The position numbers were made by a program, and so were the translations under genes. Positions 33,601 through 45,400 of a stretch of DNA of 64,000 bases are shown one piece after another. Within the stretch, counting starts at the first letter, position 1; the number at the start of each line of letters is the position of its first letter. The DNA comes from Asterochloris sp. CNOR1 (Eukaryota > Chlorophyta > Trebouxiophyceae > Trebouxiales > Trebouxiaceae), in contig OZ017750.1 of NCBI GenBank assembly GCA_963969365.1, positions 1,798,001 through 1,862,000 on the forward strand. Reading direction: 5' to 3'. Under the pieces are notes generated by a model. It ran no database searches, had not been told where the DNA came from, and saw only the letters and a list, made by a program, of their open reading frames with translations.

Positions 33601-36600
33601 CAGTCTTGTGAGAATGCAGGTACTATTGTCTGTGTGAGTGGCGGGAGCCAGCCACCCCACGGCAGCCAGTTTTGCCTCACCAGGGGAGCAGGCACGGCCA
33701 GCACAGCAGGCTTGCTGGGCGTGCCAGCAGCAGCAGCGGCCGTGGTCGCGGTCGCTGCTGCTGCTGGGGCTGCTGCGCTGGCTGCCGGCGCTGGGGCTGA
33801 GGTTGTGGCAGCCATTGGTAGCATGGCCACCTTAGAATCTGTGGACTTGCGTGCCAGGGGACTCTTATCGGCTCCATCGTCCTCGGGCAGAGCACTGTAG
33901 GCAACACCTGGGTGCAGTCTGAAGAATGCTTCAAGCATCGGCTGTCAGTTTATCAGTGCCACCAAGCTGCATGTGCCAGTGCATAGGGGCCTGCCAGTCA
34001 TAGCAGCTTGACTGGAGCTGCCCACCACTGAAATGAAATCCTCAAATGGGAATTTCCAGCAGGCAGACCGTTGCAGGCACCTGGTGTGGGAACTTGCTGC
34101 AGATGCTACTGGAACAGAGACTTGCAGTATGCAGCCACCACCCAGGATGCATTACACAGGCTTGTCTGCCTTGCTGCTAGCTGCTGCCTCATCGCCTGCT
34201 TGTGTGCTGATCTGACCAGAGTGCCTAATGGTTCCACTCAGAGTAAAGCACAGCCAGGCGCCCTGCCAAATGATGGCTGAGCCTCTGCAGGCAGCCAGGC
34301 GCTCTTTGAAGGGTCACATGTACCCACAGGCACTCAAAAGACAAGCACCCTGATGCCCCCAGGGCAGGCACGATGCTGGTACCCACATGCTCAGCAACTT
34401 GGGCCTGCGCCGGCCAGCAGTGCCCACATACTCCTAGCAGGCACAACGCTGCCCGGCATGAGCATATGTTGACAGAGCTCAAAAACCCCCAACAGGGTTG
34501 CCAGGCGAGATGCTGCAAGGTACTGAGAGTCTGCCCTGCGCCGCAATCTTGGCATTGAGTACTGACCAATGGAGTGCCCCCAGCAGGCACAAGGCTGCCA
34601 GGCAAGATGCTACCGGTTACTTACATGCCGCCCCGCGCCGCAACCTGGGCCTTGAGCACCTGCGCCCGCTCGCGTTCCCGGTGGCGCTCCCGTTCCAGCT
34701 GCTTGTCCTTCTCCTTGTCAGCCTCAGCCACCTGGGGAAGGCAAGGCTGGTTGGTGAGATGACCACTTTGATTGTCAGCCTCGACTGCCTCATGTGGGGG
34801 CAGGGAGGAGGTGCCAGTGAAACACCATGTTCTGCTGTCAGGCAGGCAGAGCATGACCTCCTCAGCTCCCTGAGGCAGCCAGTCATCCCTGAGGCAGCCA
34901 GTTAGCCATCATGATGCAGCCTGGGCAGTGTGTTGCACCTTGGGATCCTTGCCCTTGACGTGCAGGGCCGTCGTGAGGGGCTGAGCGTTGGCCACCTCCT
35001 CCAGCTGCTCCAGCAGGTCCCCATACAAGTCATCAGGCGTCTGCAGGCACAGGCAATGCGACTGTGACTGGTGCCCTGAGAGCGTGAGCAGGGGCCTCCA
35101 GCATGCTGCCAGAAGGACGCAGCAAGGCATCCTAGCCTGACAGGCTCAGCCATGTGAGACTGCCTCGCTGCCAAAGACACCAGCCAAACCTTGTGATTGA
35201 GCCAAAGCATGTGAAAGACAGAGACAACAGACAGGTCCCCTCTGTGCTATGACACAGGCAACAAGACTGCCATCTCATTGGCCACCATCATGAACTGCAA
35301 GGTCCAGGCCTTGCCAAGTCCCCACATTGTGCAGGCAGGCTTCCCTGAGTGCATCATGCAGTGACGTCCAGCACCAACTTACGTCAAAGGAGTCAAAGTC
35401 CTCCTGATTGCGGTCCAGATAATCTTCCATCATCTCCTTCACATTGAGCAGCTCAGGGTCGTCTGGCTCCACAGCCTCATTGTCCAGCAGGCGCAGCAGC
35501 TGCTCCAAGCGAGCAATGTGCTGCTTGTGGCGGGCCACGCTCTCCTCCAGGTGGGCCTGTGCACAAGTAAGGCAACTCTGTCAGGGCCGATGAATCACCA
35601 GGGTGTGCACATCACGCAAGACAACGTGCGAGCACCGAGGGCTTCGTGATAGGCCGCCTGCCCCAAGATGTGGGCGTAATGCACATGCAGGGCACACGCT
35701 GTATGTAAGACTGGCCTGGTGCATGAGACACCGGAGGCAGGCACAGCATGCAGCAGTTCGGTGTGCAAGCACATTGCTGCTTGCGTCAGGCCATTGACTA
35801 ATTGACTCCGTGACCTGTGCACATGACACTCCTGTCAGGTGTGTGTGGTGAAGCACATTGCATGCAGGAAGCCGACAGTGCAGCATGCAGCTGCGAGAAA
35901 CAACATCATGCCCTTCTGTGGGTTTGCAGTCGCACTCTCCCATAGAGGAGCAACAAAAGGCAAGAGGCACACTCCTTGGTTGCTTTAATGACGCTTATGG
36001 CTTTAATGTTTGCCACACAGACCATGAAGCAAGCCTTGCAGCCCGCAGCCAGGTGTTGCTCACCAGGCGAGGTGGGGGCTTGGCCTTTCGCTTGGTGTTT
36101 TGCAGGGCCTCAATCTCTGCCTCAAACTCCTCCACCTGCAGACAAGGGGAAAAATGTCAGCCAATCTGCCAGATGGACTAGCAGGCATACAGACAGCTGC
36201 GCAGCATCAAGGCAAGCTTGAAGCCTGTCCATCTGCAGCATCTGCCATGTGGTGTAGCACGTCCCTATTTTACAGACCTCAAGCGGCGCTGGACCAATCA
36301 TTGCACCGATCCACAGCCTCGTTCAGGGTCTTCCTCATAGGCTGGCGCAGTACACAATGCCCCAGGCATCGCGACCAGTACTGATTTGGACACTGGAGGC
36401 ACCACACTGCCTTCCTGAGTGACTTGTGCCTTGCAGGCGTTCCTACTGTTTGCTGGACCACAATGTCGACGGCGCCAGGCACCATGCCCAGTGCTGGTCA
36501 GGCCAGTGACGCCACAGCGACCTTCAGTACTGCCATGCAGTGCGCCCCTCATTGCTCCCAGCTCTGAGCAAGACTGCCTGTCAGTGCTTGCCTGGCAAAT

Positions 36601-37390
36601 CAGGCTCTGTGCGGCATCCCTCAGCCACAGCAGCGCCATCTTTTGCCCTGACACAACCCGGACTGACCTGCCCATTGAGGCTCTCCACTGCATCCTTCAG
36701 CCACTTCTGCATGTCTGTGCGCGCCTTCTCCCGAGGATCCAGCTTAGCTGCCTGGCCCAGCCCCTCCTTGGAGAAGGCCTTTGTCTTCGTTTCCTTCTCG
36801 CAGACTTTGAATCGCTCCATCTGTCGCTCCACCGCTTTGCGTGCCTCTACCAGCGCAGCCTTGTCCTTGATGTCGCTGCCGCTTATCCTGCAGGTCAGTG
36901 GCTGATGACGTTCAGCATTCACGGTACCATGCCACATGCCTGTGCCTTGGGGTGTGCAACTCAGTGCAGCACCTGCCCTAGCAGCATGCCTTGGCCAGCT
37001 TTGGAAGCCTCAGGAGCAGCAGAGCTTTCAGGCTGTACCACAATCGGCGTGTGTGCCATTGTGGCTGAGAGGTCGCACCATGTTTTTATTTGGTCCCGAT
37101 AGCGCTGGAGCTTCTTGATCTCCTTCTTCAGGTCTCCCTCATATTTCTCCTTTTGGTTCATATTGTCTGTATCATAAACCTGCAGCAAGCAGGCAGACAA
37201 GGCGGTGAGACGCCACCTCTGTGCGCGCGCCCAGAAAGCGGCTCCATGAGCCATACTCAAGCCTGCAAATGAAAGCAGCAGCATCAGGGCAGCTCACCTT
37301 GTCCCAGATCTGGTCGAAGATCTCAATGCCCTCATTCACTTTCTTGAGGGTGCGGTCTATTTCAGACTGGAGGCGCCTGTTGGCCCCCAT
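29289..37390 (-). CDS. NOT3: CCR4-NOT transcription complex subunit 3
   Basis: Scaffold subunit of the CCR4-NOT deadenylase that shortens poly(A) tails in the cytoplasm. Exons in transcription order: 37390-37298, 37179-37079, 36887-36668, 36135-36064, 35556-35383, 35040-34939, 34731-34625, 33894-33681, 33220-33089, 32621-32462, 32236-32039, 31777-31677, 31384-31223, 30644-30399, 29841-29768, 29486-29421, 29310-29289. They give about 747 residues, matching the family (human CNOT3 753). The start [18 protein letters not shown] is the conserved NOT3 N-terminus, followed by [28 protein letters not shown] and a coiled coil ending NQEDFDSFD. The middle is Ala/Pro/Ser-rich linker. The C-terminal NOT box is complete (see separate entry). 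Every phase closes; the linker exons from 33894 to 31223 rest on phase and composition rather than homology. Confidence 0.94.
30185..30440 (-). repeat. Three copies of the end/donor of the NOT3 NOT-box exon
   Basis: The real junction at 30376-30435 (plus strand ccccttcacagatctcccac) has degenerate copies at about 30281-30345 (cccctttacaacgtcgccca) and 30185-30246, the latter retaining catgctgcttgt. Spacing is about 95 bp. Confidence 0.7.
30636..30945 (-). repeat. Copies of the acceptor of the NOT3 NOT-box exon
   Basis: The plus-strand core ggacttactgcaggcacagg at about 30652-30672 recurs as ggacttgctgcaggggcagg near 30832 and ggacttgctgcaggat near 30927. A weaker copy of the exon edge is at about 30755. 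Confidence 0.65.
34360..34660 (-). repeat. Copies of the end/donor of NOT3 exon 7
   Basis: The plus-strand segment 34572-34660 (gctgccaggcaagatgctac, ccgcgccgcaacctgg, ccttgag) is repeated at about 34485-34555 (gttgccaggcgagatgctgc, gcgccgcaatcttgg, cattgag). A weaker copy lies near 34360-34425. The real copy carries the splice donor complement cttac. Confidence 0.75.
35383..37390 (-). other. NOT3 N-terminal coiled-coil domain
   Basis: Exons 1-5 encode the Not3 domain. Conserved blocks in order: [103 protein letters not shown] and [15 protein letters not shown]. This is the surface expected to link to other CCR4-NOT subunits and, in yeast and human, to the ribosome. Confidence 0.93.
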
Positions 37391-38339
37391 AGTGGGCTCT
37401 AGTCAGGCCTCCCACCAGTGCAAGAGCTGTGGCCCCGCAACAGACCTCAAGGGGGTGTTAGGCCCTGTTCAAGCACACCGCATGGCAGATCTACAAAACC
37501 CCCCAGAGGCATTGATCTCTCGTGCAGTGAAGCTTCTGTCTGTCAGGACGCATTTTTGCAACAGGTTCGTTCCTGGCCCAACTTCAAAACCTAAACTGTG
37601 CCCAGGGTAACAGTAGTCAATGCCTGTTGAAGACTGCGATCTGCATCTTGATGAGCCTGTCAATGCAGCACACTTAGGCTTAGGCCAGAAGCTGTGAAAT
37701 ACAGCTCCCTGCGGATGCTGCATGCAACAGCTGTAAATGCAGCCTGCCACACACTGGAGGGCAGGTGGACCTGAGCATCCCAGTGTGCAACCTCACGACA
37801 GTGTACTCACATTGGATCTCATGACTGAGCCAAAGCACACGAGCAACAGCTTGCGCAGCAGCCCGGAGCATGGCACATCAGATGGAGACCCCAGGAGCTC
37901 ACAGGGGCTAGGCAGGGCTGAATATGACGATGCCCTGCACAAGCTAGGGACCTTTGCCAGGCGCTCTGGCTCTGTCATGTCCCAGGCGAGGCTGCTTTGG
38001 CAAATCTCATGCAGCAGCTGAGGTTCAGCATGGTGTTGCTCAGCTGTGCTGCGTGCAATGCAGGCTGGGTGGACCAGCAGAGATTCATCTCCTGGCCGCA
38101 GCAGCAGCTTTGCCCCTGTCAGGACTTCACAGACAGGCCATCTGCAGCAGGGCAGCATGATGATGAGCACACTGGACCTGAAAAGGCTGTGGGGAGGTCC
38201 GTCCTGTGCTGCAAGCTTTGTCAGCTGGCTTGGCAGCTTGGCCGCGGAGTGACTGCAGGTCTGCAGCAGATGCGTCCATGTCTCGTGTAAGCAGCTGTCT
38301 GCTCCTGCAGCTGGGCCCCGCACATTCACAAAGGCTCGC
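37391..38339. promoter_or_regulatory. Divergent intergenic region between NOT3 and the Sfi1-like gene
   Basis: About 950 bp separate the two modelled start codons and must hold both promoters. The Sfi1-side start is less certain. An upstream exon could exist, since an open segment runs from tgcag at 38312 into the ATG at 38340. No other gene is evident. Confidence 0.5.
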
Positions 38340-39459
38340 ATGCGGCGGCCTGGGCTGGACACTGGAGATGTGGTGGCTTTCGTGTCCGAGGTCAGTCACG
38401 ACTCCTATCACATCTGTGCCTGCCCACGCAATGGCCCCAGCCTTGCTCAGACAAACAGCAAGCCGTCTCTGCAGCCTGATATATTTGGCAGCAAGGGCAT
38501 CCTCGAGTCTTTGCTTTGCATGTTCGTGTGCAGGGCATGACCTTTGTGGTGGCCCAGGCAGTCGCCTTGGAGGAGGAGCCCGCCCGCACCAACTATGTCT
38601 TCCAGCCTACAGCTGTCAGCAATGAACTGGCTCTGGAGGACAGAGCCACACACCTGGAAGTGGTCCGTCAGGCAAGCACAGCCACCAGCCCTCCGCACTG
38701 GCCACAGACGCTGGGATTGCGCTGCAAGCTGTTCGGGTCCCACACAGCCATCAATCTGTCAGCTTGTGGAACCGCCACCTTGTCTGTGGCTGTTGCACCA
38801 CAGAGGCAGCAGCTCGGCAGCAATCCTGGCCAAACACTGCAGCCTGACCAAGCAGCAACAGGCCATCCAACAGAGTCATGGTCTGATGTAGGGCGCATGG
38901 GTTGGCTTTCGCTCTGCCACGGCAGAGGACCGCTTCCTGCAAGCGCGCCGCAAGTCAGGACAGCGTCTCGCGTTCTTCAACAACAACTTTGGCACCTGGG
39001 AGCAGTGGGAGCTGGTGGCAGGGGAGCCCAAGCAGCCCTGGGACAGGCTGAAGCTTGGATTCCGCAACCGACGCCTGCCGCAGGTGCACTGCAGCCCTGC
39101 ACGCCGGCAGACTTGTCATCAGCCTTGTGCCCAGCTGTTGGCCAATCAAGGCAGATATGCAACAGCCTCACCTCTGATATGTGGTGGAATAACCATGTGG
39201 GAGCTGTGTCTGCTTCTGCTGCTGTACACTTCAAGTGTTCCCCCTGTTGCAAGCTGGTCAGGATGGATTGCTACTGCGTATGCTACCTAGCTACACTTGC
39301 TACTGTGTCCTGCAGTTCATCTTGACTGTGGAGCTGGTACGGGTGGGCACGTACGCAATGCTGCCCAATGCCTCCCTCACGCCACGGTCCCTGATCCCTC
39401 TGGAAGGCGATGTCTCAGAGCGGGAGGAGCTCTCCAAGATCTCAGGCCTCATGATTTAT
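38340..39459 (+). other. Beta-trefoil (fascin-like) N-terminal domain
   Basis: Exons 1-4 read GDVVAFVSE, MTFVVAQAVALEEEPARTNY, GAWVGFRSATAEDRFLQARR, RLAFFNNNFGTWEQWELV and FILTVELVRVGTYAMLPNAS. The pattern of short strands with FRS...RFLQA followed about 20 residues later by GTWEQWEL is typical of beta-trefoil proteins of the fascin/actin-crosslinking type. Fold assignment is by motif only; which ligand it binds is unknown. Confidence 0.65.
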
Positions 39460-42400
39460 GTGTGCCATGCACACCATTCGTGCATGACCTCTCTGCGGCG
39501 AAATGACCTGTGTGCTTCGCCCAGCAGTGCTCTCAAGCTCATGCCTTGGGCTCCAAGCCATAGGACAGGATGAGACGCCTGTATGTGCAGCACTGTCAGC
39601 GTGTGAAGCATGGCGTGGTGGCATTGCTCATCACATGTCAGCCCGTGCAGAGTCGGGTGTGCTGGTGCTGCAGGAGTGGTTCCACTTTGTAGATAAGGAG
39701 CGGCAGGTGCGTGTCAAGATCGATGCCAAGGTTGCTCAGCTGCTGGAAGAGGCTGCAGAGCTCAAGACCTGGACCATCAGCCAGGTCAGGAACCCTGGCC
39801 CTGTCTGCAGCATGCCATACAGCCTGGAAACCTGCTCTCGGCTGGCCATGTCCCTCAGGATGCCTGGAGCGCTGGGTGCCTGCGTGCTGCCTGCACAAAA
39901 CCTGAGCAGCACACTTTCACCAGTTTAGCTTGACCACAATCCCTCTGAGCCTGCACAAACGGAGCTGCAGCCTGACTTGGCAGAGCCTGCTTTGGCTGTT
40001 CAGCTGGAGCCACAGCCGGAGCTGGTGCATGCCAATGGAGCAAGGCTTGGCCGGTGTCTGATGCTGCCTGGTTTTGCATGGAGAGTGAGATTTCAAGGCT
40101 GATGCCTGCTGCATCTGCTTCGCTGCTGCAGGTGGAGTCTGTGCGCGCTGACATGGAGGGCGAGATTGTCGAGCTGGTGGCCATCATCAGGAAGAAGAAC
40201 GAGGACATGCGCGAGCTGGAGGCCAAGTTGGTCAATCGCCTGCGCTGGGGTATCATGGTGCTGCAGGCACGCAATGAGAACGTCATGCGGCGCCAGGTCC
40301 TCATCTGGTGGAGGTGAGCTCCTTCTTGGGGTGGCCTGCCATCAGGAGGAGGCTGCATTTGTGGCTTGCGCCAATCTGGCTTGCAGACAGGGGACTGCCG
40401 CCCAACAAGCTGGGGCATCCACCATGAGCCGGCAGCTCCCTGACGTGTCCAGTGTGCAGACTGCCTCCTTGTGGGACATGAGGCATGTCAGGCCAGGCTG
40501 CAAGTGGATAGTGGAGGCTCCAGATGCTTGCAGCGTGTGCACTGCCAACGGCCGCCCTGACCTGCATCTGCCGCTGTGCCTTGCGCTGTGCAGCTGCTGC
40601 AGGTTGCCTGGCATCTGTGGCCTGCAGGAAGGTGGCTGAGTACCAGCAGAGTTGCGCTGCCAGAGTGTCCAAGCAGCTGCAGCGCTCCCGGGTAGGCCGG
40701 CTGGCCACAGTGCTTCAGGCCTGGGCGGCCGTGGCAGGACACCGCCATGCTGTTCAGCAGCGCTTGCTGCATGTGGTGCTGCGGATCACCCTCTTGAAGG
40801 TGTCAGCAGCCTTCACACAATGGCGGGAGCGAACTGCTGAGTCTGCAGGTCAGCATGCATGGGCTTGGCAGCTGCATCCTCAGTCCTTCACAGAGTCATG
40901 CCTGCAGAAGCTGTACATCGTCCAGGATGCTGTGCACCTCAAAACATCCACCAAGTTCTCAGGCTTTGCTGTTGCTCAGGTTACGCGCCCAGATGACATA
41001 GATGACTGCAGTGCGTGCAGCTGCAAGACTGGAGCGGGCCACCAAAGAGCGTGTCGCTTGCAGCCGGATGCAGCACTGGCAACTGGGGCTCTTCATGCTG
41101 AGCTGGCAGGCTCACGCAAGGAGCTGCAGCGTTGGCCGGCAGCTCCTCGGCCAGATTGCCAGGCGCCAGCAGACAAATCTGTGAGCTTCAACCAGGAGTC
41201 TGGCTTCAGGACCTGAACAATCACAGATCTGCAGGATAGCGCATGGCATCAGGAACATTGCAGCCATGCAGACAGGCCATCCTGTGAACACATGAGAATG
41301 ATATGCCTCTGAACATCTTGCATTGTATTGTGCAGGCTGTCTACAACCTTTCAAGGCTGGCATGCTGCCCATCAGGAGATCTCCCACTTTCAGTGGGCTT
41401 CAGAGCACTTTGCCGCCGGGGCAGAGCGCAGGCGCCTGCAGCTTCTGTTCAAGGGTTGGCGGCACTGGCTTTCCCAGCGCAGGCGGCTGAGGCAGCTGCT
41501 GGCCAGGGGCATCCTGCAGCGCACGCACAGGATGGTCTGGGGGATATTTGCGCATTGGAGCAGCTATGTCGCTGATCTCAGGCAGGCTCTTCGTGCACAG
41601 CCTGAAGGCATGCCTGGCCAGGGTACAGCCCGCACGCATCTCCTGCAGTCACCTTCTGCATTGCGCCTGGTACTCAGGCTTCTGGTTGGCTTGCTGGAAC
41701 TGCAGAGACTTCTCTTTGACCTGCAAGCCAGGGAAGTATGCAATGGTGAGCAATCCATGCATCTAGGCATGCTCTGAGATTTGGAGGCAGAGGCAAACAG
41801 AGTCTTCTGCCCCTTGCAGGTGGCGACGCCACCTGGTGGGGAGTCGCCTGGCCCGTGAGGTGCACAGCCTGCAGCACCGCCTGTTGGTGCACTGGCGCAT
41901 TGTGGTGGCAGAAAGGGCTCGCCTTGGCCATGCCCTGCACCAGGTACTGCAGCGCCGTAGCTTAGGGATGGCGGGCGCAGCCTTTGCAGCTTGGCACACG
42001 GTTGTGACGGCCAAGGCTCGCCACCGGCAGCTGCTCAGCAAGGCGGTCCTGAGGTGAGCTTGCTTGCCTGGCTGCCAGGCAACTGTTTGGCAAGGCTGTG
42101 CTGAGGTGAAAACTCGCCTGCCTGCCTACTTGCATGCGCCTGCACGCCGGCCTGCGCTGCTGCTCTTCTGTCCGTTGAGCCCTGATGTGCATTGCTGTGT
42201 GGCTGAAGGATGACTGAAGGGCGCCTGCTGGGCTCATTCACTGCTTGGCGGGACCATGCTCAGGGTAAGGCTCGCCATCAGCGAGTGGCCCAGCAGCACT
42301 TCCACTTCAGGGAGCGGGGGCAGCTGGCAGCCTGCCTTGTGAACTGGCAGAGGGTGGCTGTGCGCAGGTGCGTCAGTGTCCGCCTGCTGTTGTGCTACTC

Positions 42401-45400
42401 AAGCCTGCAGTTCAAGGATGATTGTCACATCGAGAGGTGTGGGACTGAGGCAAGGCCCTCTCTTGAAGCAGTGTGCCGGGCCACCTGGCTCGACTGGGCT
42501 GCCATGCTTGAGCAGATGTTGCCTGCGTATGGCAGACTTTGCTGTCCTCTGGTGCAGCGGTCGCGTCCGGGAGCAATTGCACAGGGCTCGCACAGCCAGG
42601 AGGAGGCACCTGCTCAGAACAGGGCTGCACGTATTCAGGACGTGCAGGGGGCTCAGGCAGGAGCAGCGCTGCCTGGTGGTTCAGCAGCAACGTCGCTGCC
42701 AGGTGCGTGGGGCCTCACAACACTCTTGACGCGATGTGGGGAAGCTGTTGCGAGCTGTACATCCTTGCATCAGTCTGTGTTGGCTGTCCTGCGGCAGCTG
42801 CGTCTGATCATGTGTGTGCATGATGTGTAGGCACGGCAGCTGACCGTCGCCTTCAAAGCCTGGCTCAGCTGCACAGACAGTCGGCATCAAGCGCAGACGC
42901 TGCACGGCCCTGTGGATTTGCGACGGGCTCAATGCTTCCGACGGTGGCATTATGCGGTGCAGCACACCCACAAGAGGGAGCAGGCAGTTGCATTCTGCAG
43001 ACGGTGAGCGTCCTGCACCCTTCCCTGCCATTGCCAGCAATGCTCTCTTCAGGAGCTGCGCCCTGCTACCTGGCGGCTACGTGCCTCCCTGCTGACCCTA
43101 ATTGATCTGTAATGGCACTTTCCCTGGTGCGCATCAGAGTAACTCACCTCACAGTGCACTGCAGGCGGTCTGCCTGGCGCAGCATGGCAGCTGCATGGAG
43201 CCAGTGGTCGGGGGCCGTCTCACACAGCCGGCACGTGCAGGGGGCGCTGGCTGCTGCCGTGGGGCGCCTGTGCCACCGCACCACTGCCACAGCCTTCCAG
43301 TCATGGCGGCTGTGGGTGACCGCATGCCAGGAGCTGCGCGACAAGGCTGAGACGCTCGCCCTGGCGACCCGGCAGGGCTTGCTGCGAGGCTCTTTCGTGG
43401 GGTGGCGCGCGGTGCTACATGTCCGGCGCTGGCAGAGGGTGAGGTTTTCCGTTGAGGAGGTCAGGCAGAGCTGCATTGCTGAAGCAGCAGACCCCTATCA
43501 AGGCCAAGTTGCGGCCCCTGCTTTGCACTGCCAGTCCGCAGCTCTGCCCACCCCACTGCCCTGCAGGTGGCAGTCATGCACAAGGTGCTGCAGACCGCTC
43601 AGGGCCTGCAGGCTGCAGCCCTCTCAGCCTGGCGCGCTGAGCTGCAGCGCCAGCGCCAGGCCTGCCAGCAGAGCAATGTGCTGCTGATGCGTGCACTGGG
43701 GCACCGCCTAGGCGCCAGCTTTGCAGGCTGGCAGGCCTGGGCTGCCGAGCAGCATGCTGCAAAGGCCAGGATGCAGCGGGCGGTGGGGCGCCTGCAGGCG
43801 CTTCAGAGGGGGGCGGTGCTGCTGCAGTGGCGGGCTGTGACTGCTGAGCGGCGCCTGCTGCGAGGCAAGGCTGGGAAGGCGCTCAGGTCAACTACCTCAT
43901 CTCTGCGCCCACACCACTTCAGCAGAACCAGGGAATGTGCAGACTTGTTTGGGCCAGGCATTGGGGCTGTGCATCGACTGCAACCTATTGCTGAGCACGT
44001 AGCTGTGTATGCAATGTCAGCCTTTCATGCTCCCCCAGCCAGGCTGCTGCACCAGGAAACTGCCACAGTGCAGCCAGCATGAGATGCACTTGGTACAAGT
44101 TTGCACATGACACCTGCAGCTGGAAATCAGGGGGTCTCTTGCAAGCTGGCTGCTCGATTGGGCTCAGAGACATGATGTGCTTCCCATGCTTACTGCTGTA
44201 CCAGAGGATTACCCCACTGTAGGGCGCAAATAAAAAATGCACCCAGAAGAGGCTTGCGTACCTCCCCTCTGACCGCATACCACCTGCACCTTTAAGAGTT
44301 GGGGTCTGTTGCTTCAGGTATTTTGCAGAGCGCTCCCTGGTTGTTGTTTTCACTGCCTGGCACCATCATATGGTCCAACGCAAGCAGCAGGCAGCAGCTG
44401 TGGTCAAGTGCAGCCGACGCAGGAGCACTCGGCAGATGGCCGCCTGCCTGGCAGCCTGGCGGGGCCAGGTGGAGGCTCTGGCAGAGGCCAAGGCTGTGGC
44501 GGTCCACTGCCTGCAGCGCTGCATGCACAACATGCTGGTGAGGCTTTACCCAAACCAAGGCCGTGGGTGTGGCTTCTTATTGCGATTTACGGCCAAGAAG
44601 CTATCTGGGTGCCAGATGCAGTAGTTGAGCTGGTTTTGGGTGCCTGTGCATGGCTTGCTGAAAATCGTGAGAACGAGATGGTCAGCCTGAAGGCCTCAGT
44701 TGGAGAGATCTTGCTGATGTTGATGACTTGAGTTTCAGACAACCCATGCTGATACAGGCTGCTGCCTTTGATGCGTGGATGGAGCATGTGGAGGCTGCTC
44801 AGAAGCGTCGTCAGTTGCTGCTGCGCACCATTGCGCGGCTGAGTCAGCTGCGGCTCAGCCAGGGCTTTGAGGCATGGCGCAGCGCAGTGTCAGACGTACA
44901 GGAGGCATACGGTAGGGCAGCCAAGGTGAGGAGTTCCCCCTGGCTGATGCCAAGTGCTGGGGCCTCCCCTGTGCTGCTGTGCACAGCTGCTGGGTCAGCA
45001 TTACGCCGGCAGGTACTAGGCGGGTAAATTACAGTTTGCAATCCGCACCTGGAATGCATTGCCTCCCATGCCCTGCTGTCGTGCCTGCAGGTGGTGGCCC
45101 GCCTCCAGCACACCACGCTGGCTCAGGCCTTCAGTGCCTGGGTGGACTTTGCAAAACAGCAGTACTCCACAGAGGGGCACGTGCAGCAGATGGCAGTCAC
45201 TGCCTTGGCCAGAATGCGCAGCCTGCTGCTTGCGCGGGCGTTTGAGGCAAGCCAGGCCCCTGTCAAAGGGCTGCATGCCTTGACTGCTGATCTTCCCGCC
45301 AGCGTAGCGTGGAAAGTTTGCATCCTGGGTGTGGCTGCTTGGCCTGCACTTGCTTTGTCAGACTTTTGACTTTTGCTCCATGCTCCACTCTGCCTCTGCC

